Source of the DNA: Aldersonia sp. NBC_00410
GTDB lineage: Bacteria; Actinomycetota; Actinomycetes; Mycobacteriales; Mycobacteriaceae
Reading direction: 5' to 3'
Assembly (NCBI RefSeq): GCF_026342035.1
Contig: NZ_JAPENM010000003.1
Span: 434,001 to 498,000, forward strand
DNA: 64,000 nt
Part shown: piece after piece, positions 55,485 to 64,000 of the stretch
Position numbering within the stretch: the first letter of the stretch is position 1
Layout: every line of letters starts with the position of its first letter
The notes under the pieces: model-generated
Databases searched by the model: none
What the model was told of the DNA's origin: nothing
The model's input: only the letters and a program-made list of their open reading frames with translations
Program-made: the position numbers and the translations under genes

Positions 55485-56660
55485 ATGAGCGAGCAGAGTT
55501 GGTTCAAGCGACTGGCAGCGTTCGGGCTGGTAGCCGGCCTCGCTGTGGTCGTGGTCGTGGCGTTGACGATGTTCGTCGGCGGGTTCACCGAGACCGTCCC
55601 CGTCACCGTCGTCTCGCCGCGTGCGGGCCTTGTGATGGACCCGCAGGCGAAGGTGAAGATGCGTGGCGTCGAGGTCGGCCGGGTCGCGTCGGTCACCGAG
55701 GACGGTGAGCAGGCCGTGCTTCACCTCGACATGAACCCGGACAAGCTCGAGCTGATCCCGGCCAACTCGACCGTAAACATCCGCTCCACCACTGTGTTCG
55801 GCGCCAAATATGTGAACTTCGTGCCGCCGGCGAGCCCGGACGCCGAGGCCCTCGCGCCGGGTTCGACGGTTCCTGCCGATTCGGTCACCGTCGAGTTCAA
55901 CACGCTGTTCCAGCACCTGTCCGACGTACTGGTAATGCTCGAGCCGGAGAAGCTGAACGCGACTCTCGGAGCGATCTCCGAGGCACTGCATGGGCGCGGC
56001 GAGCAGATCGGTGAGCTGCTCTCGAACACCAACGCGTACTTGACCGAAATCAATCCGAGTCTGCCTGCGCTGCAACAGGATTTCGCCAAGGCCGCCGACG
56101 TCACCAACCTGTACGCCGACACCGCGCCCGATCTGCTGCACATCGTCTCGAACGCCACCGGGATCGGAAACACGATCGTCGACGAGCAGGACAACCTGGA
56201 TGCGTTGCTGCTCAACGCGATCGGTCTCGCAGATACCGCAAACACCGTGGTGAGCGACAACGAGCAGAACCTGGTCACGGCGATCAACGTGCTGCGCCCG
56301 ACGCTCGACCTCCTGAACCTGTACAGCCCGGCGCTGTACTGCACGATCGTCGGACTCGGCAACGCGGTTCCGAAGGCGAATCTGGTCATGGGTACCTACC
56401 AGAATTCGATCCAATTGAACACCGGATTCACCTACGGCGTGGATCCGTACACATATCCGGACAGCCTGCCGAAGGTCAACGCGACCGGTGGGCCGAACTG
56501 TGCCGGCCTGCCCGAGCGGACGCCCGAGGATCCGAACGCGCCGTTCATCGTCACCGACAACGCGAACGTACCGTACGTGCCGAACACGCAGTTCAAGGTG
56601 AACGGTCCGAAGATTTTCCAGATCCTCTTCGGTGAACTGACCCCGGTGGAGCACCGATGA
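55485..56660 (+). CDS. mce4A: Mce4A substrate-binding protein
   Basis: A 391-residue MCE-family protein, the first of six. It has an N-terminal membrane anchor (residues 10-32), an MCE beta-barrel domain at about 38-115 with the KVKMRGVEVGRVASV strand, and a long helical region that lines the lipid tunnel. A conserved Cys pair lies in PALYC and PNCAGL. ATG 55485 has AACGAGGGGG upstream. Its stop overlaps mce4B (ATGA). Confidence 0.93.
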   Translation: MSEQSWFKRLAAFGLVAGLAVVVVVALTMFVGGFTETVPVTVVSPRAGLVMDPQAKVKMRGVEVGRVASVTEDGEQAVLHLDMNPDKLELIPANSTVNIRSTTVFGAKYVNFVPPASPDAEALAPGSTVPADSVTVEFNTLFQHLSDVLVMLEPEKLNATLGAISEALHGRGEQIGELLSNTNAYLTEINPSLPALQQDFAKAADVTNLYADTAPDLLHIVSNATGIGNTIVDEQDNLDALLLNAIGLADTANTVVSDNEQNLVTAINVLRPTLDLLNLYSPALYCTIVGLGNAVPKANLVMGTYQNSIQLNTGFTYGVDPYTYPDSLPKVNATGGPNCAGLPERTPEDPNAPFIVTDNANVPYVPNTQFKVNGPKIFQILFGELTPVEHR

Positions 56661-57682
56661 AAAACACAGCGACGACGATCAAATTCATTGCGTTTGCCGT
56701 GGTGATGGTGCTGATTTTCGCTGCGCTCGCGATCGTGTTCAGTCAGGCGCGGTTCGCCGGTACGACGAGCTACCACGCCGTCTTCACCAGCGCCTCGGGA
56801 ATGAAATCCGGATCGAAGGTGCGCATCGCCGGCGTGCCGGTCGGCACGGTGGGCTCGGTCGAGGTCGGCAGCGACAATCTCGCGCACGTCGAATTCGACG
56901 TGGAGACGAAATACCCTGTGCTGCAGAGCAGCAAGGCGACGATTCGCTACGAGAACCTCGTCGGTGACCGCTACCTCGAGTTGATGGAGGGACCCGGTTC
57001 CACCGAGAAGCTCGAATCGGACGGCACCATCCCGGTGGCGCAGACGGCACCGGCGCTCGATCTCGACATGCTGCTCGGCGGGTTCAAACCGCTGCTGCGC
57101 GGGCTCGATCCCGATCAGGTGAATTCGCTGACGGCGGCGCTGATCGAGGTTTTCCAAGGCCAGGGCGACACCCTCGTGTCGCTGCTCGGTAGGACCGGGT
57201 CGTTCACCAAGACGCTTGCCGATCGGGACGCCGTCATCGGGAGCGTGATCGACAACCTGAACATCGTTTTGAAGACGGTCGACGATCGGGGCGATCAGTT
57301 CTCCACGACGATCGATCAACTGCAGCAGCTGATCAGCGGCCTCGCCGCCGATAAGGATCCGATCGGCGCGGCCATTCCGCAGCTCGCCAGCGCGACCGGT
57401 CGGTTGGCCGACCTGCTCCAGGGCACTCGTCCGTCGCTGCACGAGACTCTGGTCCAAACCGAGGGTCTGGCAACGACTCTCGACGACAACAGCGAGACTT
57501 TGGAGAACGTCATCAACGCGCTGCCCGGCGCGTTCAAACGACTGAGTCGGCTCGGCGCCTATGGATCGTTCTTCCAGTTCTACGTGTGTGCGACGACCGC
57601 CCGCTTCTCCGGCCCCGACGGTAAGGAAATCAAGATCAACTTGCCGGGTGCGGACACCTCCGCAGGAAGGTGTGCCGGCTGA
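56657..57682 (+). CDS. mce4B: Mce4B
   Basis: A 341-residue MCE protein. The anchor is at residues 8-29 and the MCE domain at about 35-115 (SKVRIAGVPVGTVGSVEV). A coiled helical region follows, ending in FYVCATTARFSGPDG and a final CAG. It overlaps mce4A and mce4C by four and one bases. It forms part of the hexameric sterol tunnel across the envelope. Confidence 0.92.
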   Translation: MKNTATTIKFIAFAVVMVLIFAALAIVFSQARFAGTTSYHAVFTSASGMKSGSKVRIAGVPVGTVGSVEVGSDNLAHVEFDVETKYPVLQSSKATIRYENLVGDRYLELMEGPGSTEKLESDGTIPVAQTAPALDLDMLLGGFKPLLRGLDPDQVNSLTAALIEVFQGQGDTLVSLLGRTGSFTKTLADRDAVIGSVIDNLNIVLKTVDDRGDQFSTTIDQLQQLISGLAADKDPIGAAIPQLASATGRLADLLQGTRPSLHETLVQTEGLATTLDDNSETLENVINALPGAFKRLSRLGAYGSFFQFYVCATTARFSGPDGKEIKINLPGADTSAGRCAG

Positions 57683-58731
57683 TGGAAAACCGAATTCGTA
57701 TCGGTCTGGTCGGCATCGTGGTGGCCGTGTCGATCGTGCTCGCGACGCTGCAGTACGAGAAGCTGCCGTTCTTCCGTTCCGGCACCGAGTACACGGCCGA
57801 GTTCGCCGACGCGGGCGGTCTGCTCGCGGGTGATCAGGTCGACGTCGCCGGCATCAAGGTCGGCACGGTCGGTAACGTGAAACTGCAGGACGGCAAGGTC
57901 GTCATGCAATTCACTGTCAAGGAGAAGATCGAACTCGGCGATCAAACCTCGGCCGCGATCAAGACCAACACGGTGCTCGGCCGCAAGTCGCTGGTGATCA
58001 CCCCCCAGGGTGAAGGCCGGATGAAACGCGATGACAACATCCCGATCGACCGCACCACCACGCCGTATTCGCTCAATGACGCGCTCGGCGACCTCTCCAA
58101 CACGGTGCGCGATCTCGATACCGATCAGCTCAATACCGCGCTGGACACGATGTCGGAGGCGATCCAGGACACGCCGGTGCCGTTGCGCGAGGCACTCGAT
58201 GGGGTGAGCCGGTTGTCGCGCAGCCTCAACACGCGTGATCAGAATTTGCGTGAATTGCTTACACACGCGCAGGGTGTCACGAAGGTCCTTGCGGATCGCA
58301 GCCAGCAGATCAATGCATTGATTCTCGACGGCAACGAGCTCTTCGGCGAACTCACCCGCCGCCGTGATGCGATTGCCGAACTGATTTCCAATATTTCCGC
58401 CGTCTCGCAGCAGCTCACCGGATTCGTGCAAGACAACGAGGCGGTGATCGGCCCGGCGCTGGACAAGCTCAACAAGGTGACTGCGCTGCTGCAGCGCAAC
58501 GCCGACGCCCTCGGCCAAGGGCTCACGAACCTCGGACCGTACGCCACATCACTCGGCGAGGCCGTCGGCTCCGGCCCGTACTTCCAGGCATTCGTGCAGA
58601 ACTACGGCTCGGGCAAGTTGTTCCAGCCGTTGATCGATGCTTTCGTCTGGCCGGAACACATTCCCGACGACCTGCGCAATTACCTACTCAACCCGCCCCC
58701 GTCCATCCAGCTGCAGGATCCGCCGCGATGA
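57682..58731 (+). CDS. mce4C: Mce4C
   Basis: A 349-residue MCE protein with a short anchor (residues 7-23), the MCE domain at about 35-110 (GDQVDVAGIKVGTVGNVKL), and a long helical tail. ATG 57682 shares its A with the mce4B TGA; an upstream in-frame start would overlap further and is not needed. It lies third in the fixed mce4A-F order. Confidence 0.92.
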   Translation: MENRIRIGLVGIVVAVSIVLATLQYEKLPFFRSGTEYTAEFADAGGLLAGDQVDVAGIKVGTVGNVKLQDGKVVMQFTVKEKIELGDQTSAAIKTNTVLGRKSLVITPQGEGRMKRDDNIPIDRTTTPYSLNDALGDLSNTVRDLDTDQLNTALDTMSEAIQDTPVPLREALDGVSRLSRSLNTRDQNLRELLTHAQGVTKVLADRSQQINALILDGNELFGELTRRRDAIAELISNISAVSQQLTGFVQDNEAVIGPALDKLNKVTALLQRNADALGQGLTNLGPYATSLGEAVGSGPYFQAFVQNYGSGKLFQPLIDAFVWPEHIPDDLRNYLLNPPPSIQLQDPPR

Positions 58732-60005
58732 ACAGACTCAAGAGCATCCCGCGCCAATGGATCGCCGCCGTAGTGATCGTGGCGGTCGCGATTGCTGCGA
58801 TCACGATTTCGTACAACGTCTGGCAGGCCCTGCGATACGACAAGGTCACCGCGCACTTCACCGGTGCGACCGGGCTCTACCCGGGCGACGACGTCCGCGT
58901 GCTCGGTGTCAAGGTCGGGAAGGTGGACGACATCTCGCCGGGCGAGGACTCCACCACGGTCACGATGTCGCTGGACAGCAACGTCGATATTCCGGCCGAC
59001 GCGCGCGCGGTGATCATCGCGCAGTCGCTGGTTTCCGGCCGCTTCGTGCAGCTGGCGCCGGTGTACACCGATGGACCGACGCTCTCCGACGGCGACGAGA
59101 TTCCATTGGAGCGCACCGCGGTTCCGGTGGAATGGGACGAGATCAAGACCGAGCTGACCAAGCTGTCCACCGAACTCGGCCCGCAGGGCGATGCTGAGCA
59201 GGGTTCGCTCGGCAACTTTGTCGATGCTGCCGCGAACAACCTGGCCGGTGGCAACGCAGAGTCGCTCAACGCGGCGCTGACGGAGCTCTCGCACACGATC
59301 GGTCTGTTCGGCGACAAGCGTGACGACCTGTTCGGGACCGTGCGCAACCTACAGATCTTCGTTTCGGCGCTGGCGAACAGCAACGAGCAGATCGTCCAGT
59401 TCGGTGGGCGGCTGGCATCGGTGTCCGAGGTGCTTTCATCGAGTTCGGACGAACTGGGCCAGGCACTCAACGATCTCGACGTCGCGATCGTGGACGTGCA
59501 GCGGTTCATCAACGACAACGACGAGCGGCTCACCACCGGCGTCGACCAGCTGGGCCAGGCCACCAAGGTCCTCGCGGATAAGCGCCCCGAACTCGAGCAG
59601 GTGCTACACATCGCGCCGAACGCCTTGGCGAACTTCTACAACATCTACATGCCGGCGACAGGATCGCTGGTCGGTGTGATCGGTCTCAACGAAATTGCCA
59701 ACCCGGCCGCGTTGCTGTGCGGCGCGATCGAGGGCACCGAGACGAACGACTCGCAGCGCACCGCCGACCTGTGCCGCCAGTTCCTGATGCCGATCTTCCA
59801 GTCGATCATCGTCAACTACCCACCGATCCTGACCAACGTCGCCAGCAACGTGGGTGCGTTCCCGGACCAGATCGTGTACCAGCCGCCGAATGTCGTGAAC
59901 GAGGTTTCGCCCGAGACGCGGGCTGCGACTACGCCGCCGCTGACGACTCCCGCCTCTGGTGCAACCAATCTTGGTTCGCTGATGTTGCCGGGAGGTGGAC
60001 GGTGA
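58728..60005 (+). CDS. mce4D: Mce4D
   Basis: A 425-residue MCE protein. The anchor is at residues 11-28 and the MCE domain at about 35-115 (DDVRVLGVKVGKVDDIS). Helices follow, and then a Pro/Thr-rich C-terminal tail (TPPLTTPASGATNLG) that may reach into the cell wall. It overlaps mce4C and mce4E by four bases. Confidence 0.92.
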   Translation: MNRLKSIPRQWIAAVVIVAVAIAAITISYNVWQALRYDKVTAHFTGATGLYPGDDVRVLGVKVGKVDDISPGEDSTTVTMSLDSNVDIPADARAVIIAQSLVSGRFVQLAPVYTDGPTLSDGDEIPLERTAVPVEWDEIKTELTKLSTELGPQGDAEQGSLGNFVDAAANNLAGGNAESLNAALTELSHTIGLFGDKRDDLFGTVRNLQIFVSALANSNEQIVQFGGRLASVSEVLSSSSDELGQALNDLDVAIVDVQRFINDNDERLTTGVDQLGQATKVLADKRPELEQVLHIAPNALANFYNIYMPATGSLVGVIGLNEIANPAALLCGAIEGTETNDSQRTADLCRQFLMPIFQSIIVNYPPILTNVASNVGAFPDQIVYQPPNVVNEVSPETRAATTPPLTTPASGATNLGSLMLPGGGR

Positions 60006-61267
60006 TCGGTGCAATCTTGCGGCCGCTCCGCGCCGCGTGGACGTTCTCGAGGTCGCGCCGCGTTGCGGGCGCGACCCTGGTGGCCACGGCCGTGGTGTTC
60101 GCTACCGCGGGCTGTGAGTGGACCGGCCTGAACTCGCTGCCGTTGCCGGGTGCCGAGGGCACCGGCGCAGGCGCGTACGAAGTAATGATTCAGATGCCGA
60201 ACGTCACGACGCTGACGCAGAATTCGCCGGTCCGCGTCAACGACGTGACGGTTGGCTCGGTCTCGAAGATCGAAGTCCAGGATTGGCATGCACTGGTCAC
60301 GGTGAAGCTCGACGGTGATGTGGCGCTGCCGGCGAACACGACCGCCAAGATCGGCCAGACCAGCCTCCTCGGGTCCAACCATGTGGAGCTCGCTGCGCCG
60401 GTCGATCAGCCCGCGGAGGGCACACTCGAGCCGGGCGACACGATTCCGCTGGAGCGGGCGAGCGTCTTCCCGACTACCGAGCAGACGCTGTCGTCGCTGT
60501 CGGTCGTGCTCAACGGTGGCGGTCTCGCCCAGCTCCAGGACATCACGCGCGAGCTCAACGCGGCACTCGATGGCCGCGCGGGTGACGTGCGGGAGTTGTT
60601 CCCGCAGTTGAACGAACTGGTGACACGTCTCGACGATCAGAGCGCCGACATCGTCTCCGCGCTGGATGGCCTCGATCGCCTTTCGGTGGAGTTTGCCGCG
60701 CAGCAGGACACCATTGCCACTGCGCTGGACCAGATTCCGCCGGCGCTGGAAGTGCTTGTCGCGCAACAGCAGAACATCTCGGATGCGGTGATCGCATTCG
60801 GGCGGCTCAGCGCGACCGTCAACTCGGTGCTCGACCAGACCGGCGACAACCTCGAGGCCGATATCAATGACCTCGAGCCGATTGTCGCGGCGCTGAACCG
60901 GACCGGAACCAAGCTGATCGAGGCGCTGCCGGCGCTGATCACGTTCCCGTTCCCGATCACCAACATGGACAAGTGGCTCAAGGGTGATTACGCCAACCTG
61001 GTGATCAATATCGATCTGACCAACCAGCGACTCGACACCAACTTCCTGACGGGCACCGGCCTCGGCGGCCGGCTCGGTGGCGTCGAGGGATTGCTCGGCC
61101 AAACCGCAACCGACACCGCGGGCCGGGCGAGCGATCCGGTGCAGGGGCCGCTGACGACGACAACGGCGGCACCGAGCCCCGATGCTCCCGCGCCGCTGAA
61201 TATTCCGGGTCTGCCGCCGATTCCCGGTCTGACCGCTCCGCTGCCAGGCGCAGGAGGTGCTCGGTGA
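60002..61267 (+). CDS. mce4E: Mce4E lipoprotein
   Basis: A 421-residue MCE protein that is the lipid-anchored member of the set. A basic N-terminus (RPLRAAWTFSRSRR) precedes a hydrophobic segment ending TAG-Cys38, a lipoprotein signal with a slightly atypical -3 residue. The MCE domain is at about 52-130 (VRVNDVTVGSVSKIEV), followed by helices and a Pro-rich end. GTG 60002 overlaps the mce4D stop (GTGA). Confidence 0.92.
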   Translation: MIGAILRPLRAAWTFSRSRRVAGATLVATAVVFATAGCEWTGLNSLPLPGAEGTGAGAYEVMIQMPNVTTLTQNSPVRVNDVTVGSVSKIEVQDWHALVTVKLDGDVALPANTTAKIGQTSLLGSNHVELAAPVDQPAEGTLEPGDTIPLERASVFPTTEQTLSSLSVVLNGGGLAQLQDITRELNAALDGRAGDVRELFPQLNELVTRLDDQSADIVSALDGLDRLSVEFAAQQDTIATALDQIPPALEVLVAQQQNISDAVIAFGRLSATVNSVLDQTGDNLEADINDLEPIVAALNRTGTKLIEALPALITFPFPITNMDKWLKGDYANLVINIDLTNQRLDTNFLTGTGLGGRLGGVEGLLGQTATDTAGRASDPVQGPLTTTTAAPSPDAPAPLNIPGLPPIPGLTAPLPGAGGAR

Positions 61268-62685
61268 ACCTGACCCGGTTCGTACGCGGTCAGCTGGTTG
61301 TCTTCTCGGTGCTGACGGTGATCGGTCTGCTCGTGATGGGCGTCGTCTACATCGGCGTTCCCGCAATGCTCGGCTTCGGCCGCTACTCGGTGACCGTGCA
61401 ACTCGCCGCGACCGGCGGGCTCTACCCGCACGCCAACGTGGCCTACCGCGGCACCAGCATCGGCAAGGTCGAAGAGGTGCGGCTGACCCCGGACGGTGTC
61501 GACGCCAAGCTATCGCTCGACAGCAGCTACGACATCCCCGAGGACGTCGAAGCGTGGGTCAAGAGCGTCTCGGCGGTCGGTGAGCAGTACGTCGACCTCA
61601 TCCCCAAGAGTTCGGGATCGCCGTACCTGTCGCAGGGCGACGTCATTCCGGTGCAAGACACGCAGTTGCCGCAGGATGTCGGGCCGATGCTCGACCAGGC
61701 CGACCGGCTGCTGCAGAGCGTTTCCAACACCCGCCTGCACGAACTCGTCGACAACGCCTTCGTCGCATTCAACGGGACCGGACCGGACCTGCAGCGGCTG
61801 CTCGACTCGGCCAGCCTGCTGATTCAGGAGGCCAACGCGAACGTCGACCAGACGAAGATCCTCATCGACCAGATCGGTCCGCTGCTCGACACTCAGGTCG
61901 AAAGCAGCGATGCGATCCGTTCCTGGACAGCGGATCTCGTTCGGTTCACCGACCAGCTCCGGATCAGCGACCCGCAGCTGCGCTCGCTCATGGAGAACGG
62001 ACCGTCCGCGGCCGCGGATGCCACCCGGTTGTTCCAGGAGCTGCAGCCGACGCTGCCGCTGCTGCTGTCCAACCTGGTCAGCGTCGGCCAAGTCGCCGCG
62101 GTCTACAACCCCAGCATCGAGCAGGTTATGGTCATCTACCCGCCGCTGATCGCGGCACTGACCACGGCCCTGCGCGGTGATCCCCGGAATGGCGCCGTGG
62201 CGGACTTCCACCTTTCGGTGGGCGATCCGCCGGCCTGCACCACGGGCTTCCTGCCGCCGAGCGAATGGCGCTCTCCGACGGACTACAGCGTGCCGGACAC
62301 CCCGCCCAACCTTTTCTGCAAGACGCCGCAGGACAGCAAGTTCGTTGTGCGCGGCGCTCGCAACACCCCGTGTATGGAGGTGCCCGGCAAGCGGGCCCCC
62401 ACTATCGAGGAGTGCAACAGCCCGGAGGGGTTCGTGCCCGAGGGCACGAACCCGCCGATCCAGAAGCCGCCCGCGCCCGGCGCGACGCCGAGTTCCTACA
62501 CTGGGCCGATAGCCACGGATCGACCGGCTGCCGACCAACCCAGAACAGGAGCACGTCAGTACGACCCAACGTCCGGTACGTTCGTCGGCCCCGATGGACG
62601 CACCTATAACCAGCCGAACCTCGTCTCGGGATCCCCGAAGGCGACGCCGGATTGGCAGACGTTGATGACGGAACAGCAGGGATGA
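61264..62685 (+). CDS. mce4F: Mce4F
   Basis: A 473-residue MCE protein, last of the six. It has an anchor at residues 11-35, the MCE domain at about 40-120 (ANVAYRGTSIGKVEEVRL), helices, and a long C-terminal tail with four Cys (PACTTGF, LFCKTP, TPCMEV, EECNS) and Pro-rich segments. GTG 61264 overlaps the mce4E stop. Confidence 0.92.
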   Translation: MNLTRFVRGQLVVFSVLTVIGLLVMGVVYIGVPAMLGFGRYSVTVQLAATGGLYPHANVAYRGTSIGKVEEVRLTPDGVDAKLSLDSSYDIPEDVEAWVKSVSAVGEQYVDLIPKSSGSPYLSQGDVIPVQDTQLPQDVGPMLDQADRLLQSVSNTRLHELVDNAFVAFNGTGPDLQRLLDSASLLIQEANANVDQTKILIDQIGPLLDTQVESSDAIRSWTADLVRFTDQLRISDPQLRSLMENGPSAAADATRLFQELQPTLPLLLSNLVSVGQVAAVYNPSIEQVMVIYPPLIAALTTALRGDPRNGAVADFHLSVGDPPACTTGFLPPSEWRSPTDYSVPDTPPNLFCKTPQDSKFVVRGARNTPCMEVPGKRAPTIEECNSPEGFVPEGTNPPIQKPPAPGATPSSYTGPIATDRPAADQPRTGARQYDPTSGTFVGPDGRTYNQPNLVSGSPKATPDWQTLMTEQQG

Positions 62686-63377
62686 CGGAAAGCAACGACA
62701 GCGAAGAGCAATCGGGAGGGCGGCTGCGGCGCCGTGCCGTCCGCCAATCGGGACCGCCGGTCGAGGGAACGACCAGCGGTGTAGAGCCAGCGCCTATCGA
62801 GTCGGTCAAAGACTCACCGGATGACGCGGCATCGGCCGCGTCGGCGGTAGCGGACGCCCCGCCGGCGGAACCAAGTGATTCCGGCTCCGGACGCCGTGGG
62901 CTGCAGTTTGCCGGCCTGATTGCCGCGATCGTCGTGCTGTTCGCGCTGCTCGGCACCACCGGCTGGCTGGTGTACGAGAAGCAGCAGGCCGATGCCCTCG
63001 ATGCCAAGCGGAACGAGTTCATCGAGGCGGCCAAGGTCAGTGCGACGAATCTGACCAGCATTCACGTCGATACCGCCAAGGACGACGTGCAGCGGATCCT
63101 GGACAACGCCACCGGCGAGTTCAAGGAGGAGTTCGACGGCCGAGTCGAGCCGTTCGTCAGCGTGGTCACCGAAGCCAAGGTGAACACCGACGGCGAGGTG
63201 CTCGAGGCCGGACTGGAAAGCGAAGCCGGTGACACCGGAACCGTGCTTGTCGCGGTGCGCTCGATGGTGACGAATGCCGGGACCGACAAGCCGCAGCCGC
63301 GTGACTTCCGGCTCCGGATCACCGTCGTCGACGAGGACGATCAGATGAAGACCTCGAAGGTGGAGTTCGTAGCGTGA
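62682..63377 (+). CDS. mam4A: Mce4-associated membrane protein Mam4A
   Basis: A 231-residue protein matching Rv3493c. An acidic and Ser-rich N-terminal cytoplasmic part (residues 1-70) is followed by one membrane helix (about 75-97) and an outside domain with an NTF2-like look (DALDAKRNEFIEAAKVSATNL). These Mce-associated proteins stabilise the importer. ATG 62682 overlaps the mce4F stop. Confidence 0.88.
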   Translation: MTESNDSEEQSGGRLRRRAVRQSGPPVEGTTSGVEPAPIESVKDSPDDAASAASAVADAPPAEPSDSGSGRRGLQFAGLIAAIVVLFALLGTTGWLVYEKQQADALDAKRNEFIEAAKVSATNLTSIHVDTAKDDVQRILDNATGEFKEEFDGRVEPFVSVVTEAKVNTDGEVLEAGLESEAGDTGTVLVAVRSMVTNAGTDKPQPRDFRLRITVVDEDDQMKTSKVEFVA

Positions 63378-63886
63378 GTACCGAAACCACCAACAAGAAG
63401 CCGAACAAGTCCCTTCGGAACATTCTCGTCGTCCTCGGCGTCCTGATCGTCGCCGCGGCCGTGGCAATCGGATTCCTGCTGCCGGGGTACCTGGACAACC
63501 AGGCCGCCGAAGATGCCCGTGTTGCGGCGCCCGAGGCGGCGGCACGGCAGGCCGAGGCGATGCTCGGCTACCAGTTCGACACCGTCGAGGCGGAGTTGCC
63601 CAAGGCCGCCGACGGGCTCACCGGTTCGTTCAAAGACGAATACGCGCAGCTCATCAAGGACGTGATCATCCCCGGCGCCCAGGAGAAGCAGCTGACCGTC
63701 AAGGTCTCCGTGCAGGCCAAGGGCGTCGTGAATGCCTCGGCCGACGATGCCACCGTGCTGCTGTTCGTCAATCAGGTGACCACGGGGAAGGACACCCCGC
63801 AGGCGGTCACCTCGGGCAGCCGGATCCGGATGCACATGCAGAAGGAAGATGGCGTCTGGCTCACCTCGGAGCTGACCCCGCTGTAG
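63374..63886 (+). CDS. mam4B: Mce4-associated membrane protein Mam4B
   Basis: A 170-residue protein matching Rv3492c. It has a short Lys-rich cytoplasmic end, one membrane helix (about 15-37), and an external domain of about 130 residues ending in GVWLTSELTPL. It is the last gene of the mce4 operon, overlapping mam4A by four bases (GTGA). Confidence 0.88.
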   Translation: MSTETTNKKPNKSLRNILVVLGVLIVAAAVAIGFLLPGYLDNQAAEDARVAAPEAAARQAEAMLGYQFDTVEAELPKAADGLTGSFKDEYAQLIKDVIIPGAQEKQLTVKVSVQAKGVVNASADDATVLLFVNQVTTGKDTPQAVTSGSRIRMHMQKEDGVWLTSELTPL

Positions 63887-63902
63887 TCACGGGTCGCGGC
63901 TT

Positions 63903-64000
63903 CTAGTTCTCCTGCGGGTCGTAGTCCGCGCTGCCCATCAGCGCCCCGCCGGCGATGCCTCCGTGCGTGAGCGCGTCCAGGAAGGCGTTCGCCCACAGGT
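63903..64000 (-). CDS. 3' end of an unidentified gene (cut by window edge)
   Basis: The last 31 or so codons of a minus-strand reading frame, ending ALMGSADYDPQEN and a TAG. It is convergent with mam4B and only 16 bp away. The fragment is too short to assign a family. Confidence 0.5.
   Translation of the reverse strand, partial: LWANAFLDALTHGGIAGGALMGSADYDPQEN

Overview
The window is high-GC actinobacterial DNA. GTG/ATG starts, ATGA and GTGA gene junctions, mce and KstR/KstR2 genes and gene-by-gene agreement with the cholesterol-catabolism region of Mycobacterium tuberculosis (Rv3492c-Rv3570c, plus the Rv0763c-Rv0768 block) point to a Nocardiaceae genome (Rhodococcus or Nocardia type). Genus assignment is inference. 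Family and locus-tag comparisons are from memory of these families, not from a search.

Layout. 1-7.4 kb: a CYP123-SDR-CYP51-ferredoxin operon with three trailing genes, divergent from an aldehyde dehydrogenase; both promoters carry the same 16-bp operator. 7.5-12.8 kb: kshA and a small Cys-rich gene, divergent from hsaA-hsaD-hsaC-hsaB (ring opening and A/B-ring degradation). 12.8-14.0 kb: SRPBCC-TetR pair. 14.1-30.0 kb: the KstR2 regulon for C/D-ring (HIP) degradation: fadD3-fadE31-fadE32-fadE33-ADC-like-SDR, fadE30-ipdF, kstR2-fadA6, echA20-ipdA-ipdB-ipdC and two SDRs, with three KstR2-type palindromes. 30.1-33.3 kb: a non-steroid module (secreted Pro-rich protein, ImmA/IrrE-type peptidase, multi-pass membrane protein, EspR-like regulator) with an array of GCAAACC sites. 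33.3-41.6 kb: fadA5 divergent from cyp125, then an operon of KSI-like isomerase, F420-type oxidoreductase, ltp3, ltp4 and an OB-fold protein, divergent from an Rv3520c-like oxidoreductase. 41.6-43.2 kb: an extra acyl-CoA synthetase. 43.26-44.43 kb: a solitary AbiEi/VSR-like gene framed by 52-bp inverted repeats. 44.4-52.2 kb: echA19, fadD19, a nitronate-monooxygenase-like gene, and fadE26-fadE27-fadD17. 52.4-63.9 kb: fdxD, hsd4A and the mce4 uptake operon (yrbE4AB, mce4A-F, mam4A-B). The window ends in the 3' end of an unidentified gene.

How it works together. Mce4 imports sterol. FadD19/FadD17, FadE26-FadE27, EchA19, Hsd4A and FadA5 carry out side-chain beta-oxidation after CYP125 oxidises C26. 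Ltp3/Ltp4 and the OB-fold protein probably help shorten the side chain. KshA with the ring dehydrogenase (not in the window) opens ring B, HsaA-D dismantle ring A, and the FadD3/Ipd/FadE30-33/EchA20/FadA6 set degrades the remaining rings. Twelve KstR-type boxes (consensus TnnAACnnGTTnnA, several with one deviation) and three KstR2-type boxes (AnCAAGnnCTTGnT, one variant) tie the parts into two regulons, the KstR2 block nested inside the KstR genes. The two passengers that do not fit are the ImmA/EspR-like module and the inverted-repeat cassette; these are the best candidates for something undescribed.
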